Assembly: GCA_024278215.1 (NCBI GenBank)
Contig: JAJRTR010000086.1
Span: 1 to 27,919 of the forward strand
Length of the DNA: 27,919 nucleotides
Origin: a bacterium
GTDB taxonomy: Bacteria > UBP15 > UBA6099 > JAJRTR01
Direction of reading: 5' to 3'
Positions 26,332-27,919 of this stretch are shown in pieces. Under the pieces are notes generated by a model. That model was not told where the DNA came from and did not search any database. It saw only the letters and a list, made by a program, of their open reading frames with translations. A program made the position numbers and the translations under genes. Position 1 is the stretch's first letter, and every line of letters starts with the position of its first letter.

Positions 26332-26369
26332 ATAATTAAAAAAGCCCTGCCTCAACAGGGGCAGGGCTT
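26332..26369 (-). terminator. Rho-independent terminator of the cold-shock gene
   Basis: On the minus strand a perfect 10-bp stem AAGCCCTGCC/GGCAGGGCTT (arms 26360-26369 and 26342-26351, 8-nt loop) runs into TTTTTAATTATC. It lies 22 bp after the cold-shock stop codon. Confidence 0.9.
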
Positions 26370-26390
26370 AATGATTTCAATTTCTCGAGA

Positions 26391-26597
26391 TCAGTCGCAG
26401 GCGAATACGTTTGATGCCTGGTCGCCTTTGGGGCCGGACACGGTCTCGAATTCAACCGCCTGGCCTTCTTCGAGGGTCTTGTAGCCTTCGGTCATGATGA
26501 CGGAATAATGTACGAAAACATCTTTTCCATCTTCACGTTCAATGAAGCCGTAACCCTTTGAAGCATTGAACCACTTTACTGTTCCTTTTTCTTTCAC
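26391..26597 (-). CDS. csp: Cold-shock protein (CspA family)
   Basis: A 68-residue OB-fold protein that binds single-stranded RNA/DNA as an RNA chaperone. RNP1 is KGYGFI (14-19) and RNP2 is VFVHY (27-31). [20 protein letters not shown] is canonical and the length is typical. The start is a GTG at 26597 with AAGGA about 11 nt upstream. A strong promoter at 26795-26823 implies a leader of about 190 nt, as in cold-regulated cspA genes. A clear terminator follows. Confidence 0.95.
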   Translation of the reverse strand: MKEKGTVKWFNASKGYGFIEREDGKDVFVHYSVIMTEGYKTLEEGQAVEFETVSGPKGDQASNVFACD

Positions 26598-26794
26598 GTT
26601 TACACGTTCCTTTCTTTGCTGCCCGCCTTCAGTCCGTCAATATCAGGCCGCTCCAAGTCTTCTGTTATCAAACTCTACCTGGATTCCGTCTATTCAGCAC
26701 TTTATTATCGGGCTTTTCTGAGTTGTTCTGGATCTGAATTTAGAAGGGACTTCTTTATTCGTTTTTACACAACAACTTCATATCGACAAGTTGA
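26598..26794 (-). promoter_or_regulatory. Long 5' leader of the cold-shock gene
   Basis: About 190 nt separate the predicted transcript start (near 26788) from the GTG. A CAACTT/AAGTTG dyad sits at its beginning (about 26773-26793). The length matches thermo-sensing cspA-type leaders. No ORF on either strand here looks real. Confidence 0.5.
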
Positions 26795-26823
26795 AGTATA
26801 ACGCTCCACGGACATAATGTCAA
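26795..26823 (-). promoter_or_regulatory. Promoter of the cold-shock gene
   Basis: On the minus strand, TTGACA (26823-26818), a 17-bp spacer and TATACT (26800-26795). The -35 hexamer contains the TGA stop codon of the upstream gene. Confidence 0.7.
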
Positions 26824-27662
26824 TCGAAAGCTTTGTAAACAAGGTAACCGAGCGCGCCGCCGACGGCGTAGCGCACGAGCATGTTTTTCTTGCGTTTTTT
26901 GAACGCGAGACGGCGCAATTGTTTTTCTGTCTCGCGCTGTGTCACTGCAAGCCGAAGTGTTTCAGGCACCATCTGCGAATATTCCGTGAAGTGGCCCACG
27001 ACCCTGTGGTTACCGTCGACAATCACGATGTGCGCCTTTTCGCGCTGGTTGTTGAGTCCGAATAATTTGTAGATGTCGGCGTGCATGTCGGCGACGAGCA
27101 TAAACCTGTTCTCAAGCTTGTAGCCCAGTTCGATATTCTTTTCTTTCAGCGCTGCTTTCAGTTTATTGATATTTTTACGATATTCTTTTTTGAGAATCTT
27201 CTTCACAACCGGTCGCAGTATCTTGCTGTTGTGCTTTGAAGTGTCCGCGACGCATACAAAAAGGATGCCTTCGCCGGGCTGTTCTTCAAGCGTGATCCTC
27301 TCCAGCCAGTCGATAGCTTCATCCGCGGTTTTTTCGTTTCCGAACCCGTATACAATGATCCAGTCTTTAAGCTGTTCGGCATTTATCAGCCTGTTGTTTA
27401 TGTCTTTGATCGTGAAACGTTCTATCCTGGTGCCGACCGGTATCCTCCAGTCCGGATCATCAGTTTCCGACCGTTCCTGCCGTGTGTCTGTCGCCTGTTC
27501 TGCGACCGATGCGGCTTCCGCTCCGGCCGGCGCATGTTCGACAGCTCCGGTTTTCTCTATTCTTATGTCGGTTCCCGATTCTGTTTCCGCGAAAAGCATT
27601 ATTGCTGAAAAGAGAACAACAGAAGTGAAGATCATGAGTGATGAAAGCAGTCTGCCTGTCAT
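26820..27662 (-). CDS. Exported thioredoxin-fold-like protein without CxxC
   Basis: 280 residues from the ATG at 27662, which has AGGAGG 5 nt upstream and opens a signal peptide or anchor (LLSSLMIFTSVVLFSAIMLF). A start at 27704 would lie upstream of the predicted promoter and is rejected. A low-complexity Ala/Glu linker (about 30-70) follows. Then comes a region shaped like an AhpC/TSA-type or YtfJ-like thioredoxin fold: PVGTRIERFTIKDINNRLIN, DWIIVYGFGNEKTADEAIDW, GILFVCVADTSK, RFMLVADMHADIYKLFG, AHIVIVDGNHRVVGHF. The redox CxxC is absent and only one cysteine remains, so a disulfide role is unlikely. The basic C-terminus (LRRLAFKKRKKN) precedes a short hydrophobic segment. The fold is inference. 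Confidence 0.6.
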   Translation of the reverse strand: MTGRLLSSLMIFTSVVLFSAIMLFAETESGTDIRIEKTGAVEHAPAGAEAASVAEQATDTRQERSETDDPDWRIPVGTRIERFTIKDINNRLINAEQLKDWIIVYGFGNEKTADEAIDWLERITLEEQPGEGILFVCVADTSKHNSKILRPVVKKILKKEYRKNINKLKAALKEKNIELGYKLENRFMLVADMHADIYKLFGLNNQREKAHIVIVDGNHRVVGHFTEYSQMVPETLRLAVTQRETEKQLRRLAFKKRKKNMLVRYAVGGALGYLVYKAFD

Positions 27663-27689
27663 AGTTCCTCCTAAGAACAAATATCGTGT

Positions 27690-27718
27690 ATTATAGGATG
27701 TCAAATGATAAATGTTAA
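27690..27718 (-). promoter_or_regulatory. Promoter of the thioredoxin-fold-like gene
   Basis: On the minus strand, TTAACA (27718-27713), a 17-bp spacer and a perfect TATAAT (27695-27690). The short ~20-nt leader carries the AGGAGG ribosome site. Confidence 0.7.
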
Positions 27719-27744
27719 GAGCTATACTTGTGCGTTATTCTACA

Positions 27745-27919
27745 GAGCCAATTGCAAAATTCTGATTCGGCTGCGGTCGGCTGCAATTGTCAACAGCTGC
27801 ATTGTCGGCACAAAATCTTCCTCGACGTACTCTACAAGTACGCCTGCGGGGATTTTGCACATCCGCTTTGCTTTAGTCCAATTTCGCTCGACCTCGCTTC
27901 GAACATAATTTTGCAACTG
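27745..27919 (+). repeat. ~178-bp palindromic dispersed repeat, copy C
   Basis: It starts with GAGCCAATTGCAAAATT and runs to the window edge at TTTTGCAACTG, so only the last few bases may be missing. It is in the same orientation as copy B. The central hairpin CGTACT-ctaca-AGTACG is preserved although the surrounding sequence differs at many positions from copies A and B. Confidence 0.85.

Larger units (their letters stand above)
25904..26390. other. Repeat-rich intergenic region upstream of the sigma gene
   Basis: This 487-bp gap contains repeat end-fragment E (25975-26019), a likely sigma-gene promoter (26024-26051), an imperfect GGGACA/TGTCCC stem-loop (26072-26114), full repeat copy B (26148-26326) and the cold-shock gene terminator (26332-26369). 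I see no coding sequence. Confidence 0.65.

Noticed and set aside
27705-27908. Open frames inside the ~178-bp repeats with shared peptide (SSSTYSTSTPA)
   Set aside because: The shared peptide reflects the shared DNA; copy B has stops in the same frame, and structure rather than coding is conserved.
1-27919. CRISPR array
   Set aside because: The repeats present are few, widely spaced and palindromic; there is no regular repeat-spacer alternation.

Overview
The window comes from a Gram-negative (diderm) bacterium of moderately high GC. Evidence: an LptD/OstA-type outer-membrane LPS assembly protein, several predicted outer-membrane or periplasmic proteins with signal peptides, a proton-pumping NADH:quinone oxidoreductase operon, sigma-70 family factors and good TTGACA/TATAAT promoters. 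Gene content (ELM1-like protein next to a PorV/PorQ-like barrel, an ILEI-domain protein in an LptD operon, a split nuo operon) suggests a poorly sampled lineage. I cannot assign a phylum from the sequence alone.

Layout. 1-235: REP-like paired hairpins and a dispersed repeat. 236-781 (-): ECF sigma factor. 1075-3827 (+): CNNM/HlyC-CorC membrane protein interrupted by one in-frame TAG, overlapping a multi-span permease. 3867-5384 (+): GAF-domain diguanylate cyclase. 5385-6074: AT-rich regulatory stretch with a strong promoter. 6075-15424 (+): respiratory complex I genes nuoE, F, H, J, K, L, M, N. nuoG is absent from between F and H; nuoI is absent from between H and J, where a 223-bp spacer holds three hairpins. 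15425-15863: convergent spacer with a copy of a ~178-bp palindromic repeat.

15864-23693 is all on the minus strand. Reading in the direction of transcription it holds lptD-like, four uncharacterised genes (three small exported or soluble proteins and one predicted beta-barrel) and an ILEI-domain protein, mostly with 4-nt overlaps or 3-nt gaps. A second promoter then serves an ELM1-family gene (split by one in-frame TAA) and a PorV/PorQ-like barrel. Together these look like a cell-envelope / outer-membrane biogenesis locus. 23972-24535 (-): REP-associated (RAYT/Y1) transposase. 24729-24815 (+): tRNA-Ser(UGA). 24851-25903 (-): RpoD-type sigma factor. 26391-26597 (-): cold-shock protein with its own terminator and a long leader. 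26820-27662 (-): exported thioredoxin-fold-like protein lacking a CxxC.

Two mobile or repetitive systems run through the window: a REP/BIME-like hairpin family (14-88, 9153-9178) plausibly linked to the RAYT, and a ~178-bp element with CCAATTGCAAAATT inverted ends (three near-complete copies, two end fragments). The most unusual protein-level features are the LptD-to-ILEI operon and the two otherwise intact genes each broken by one nonsense codon.
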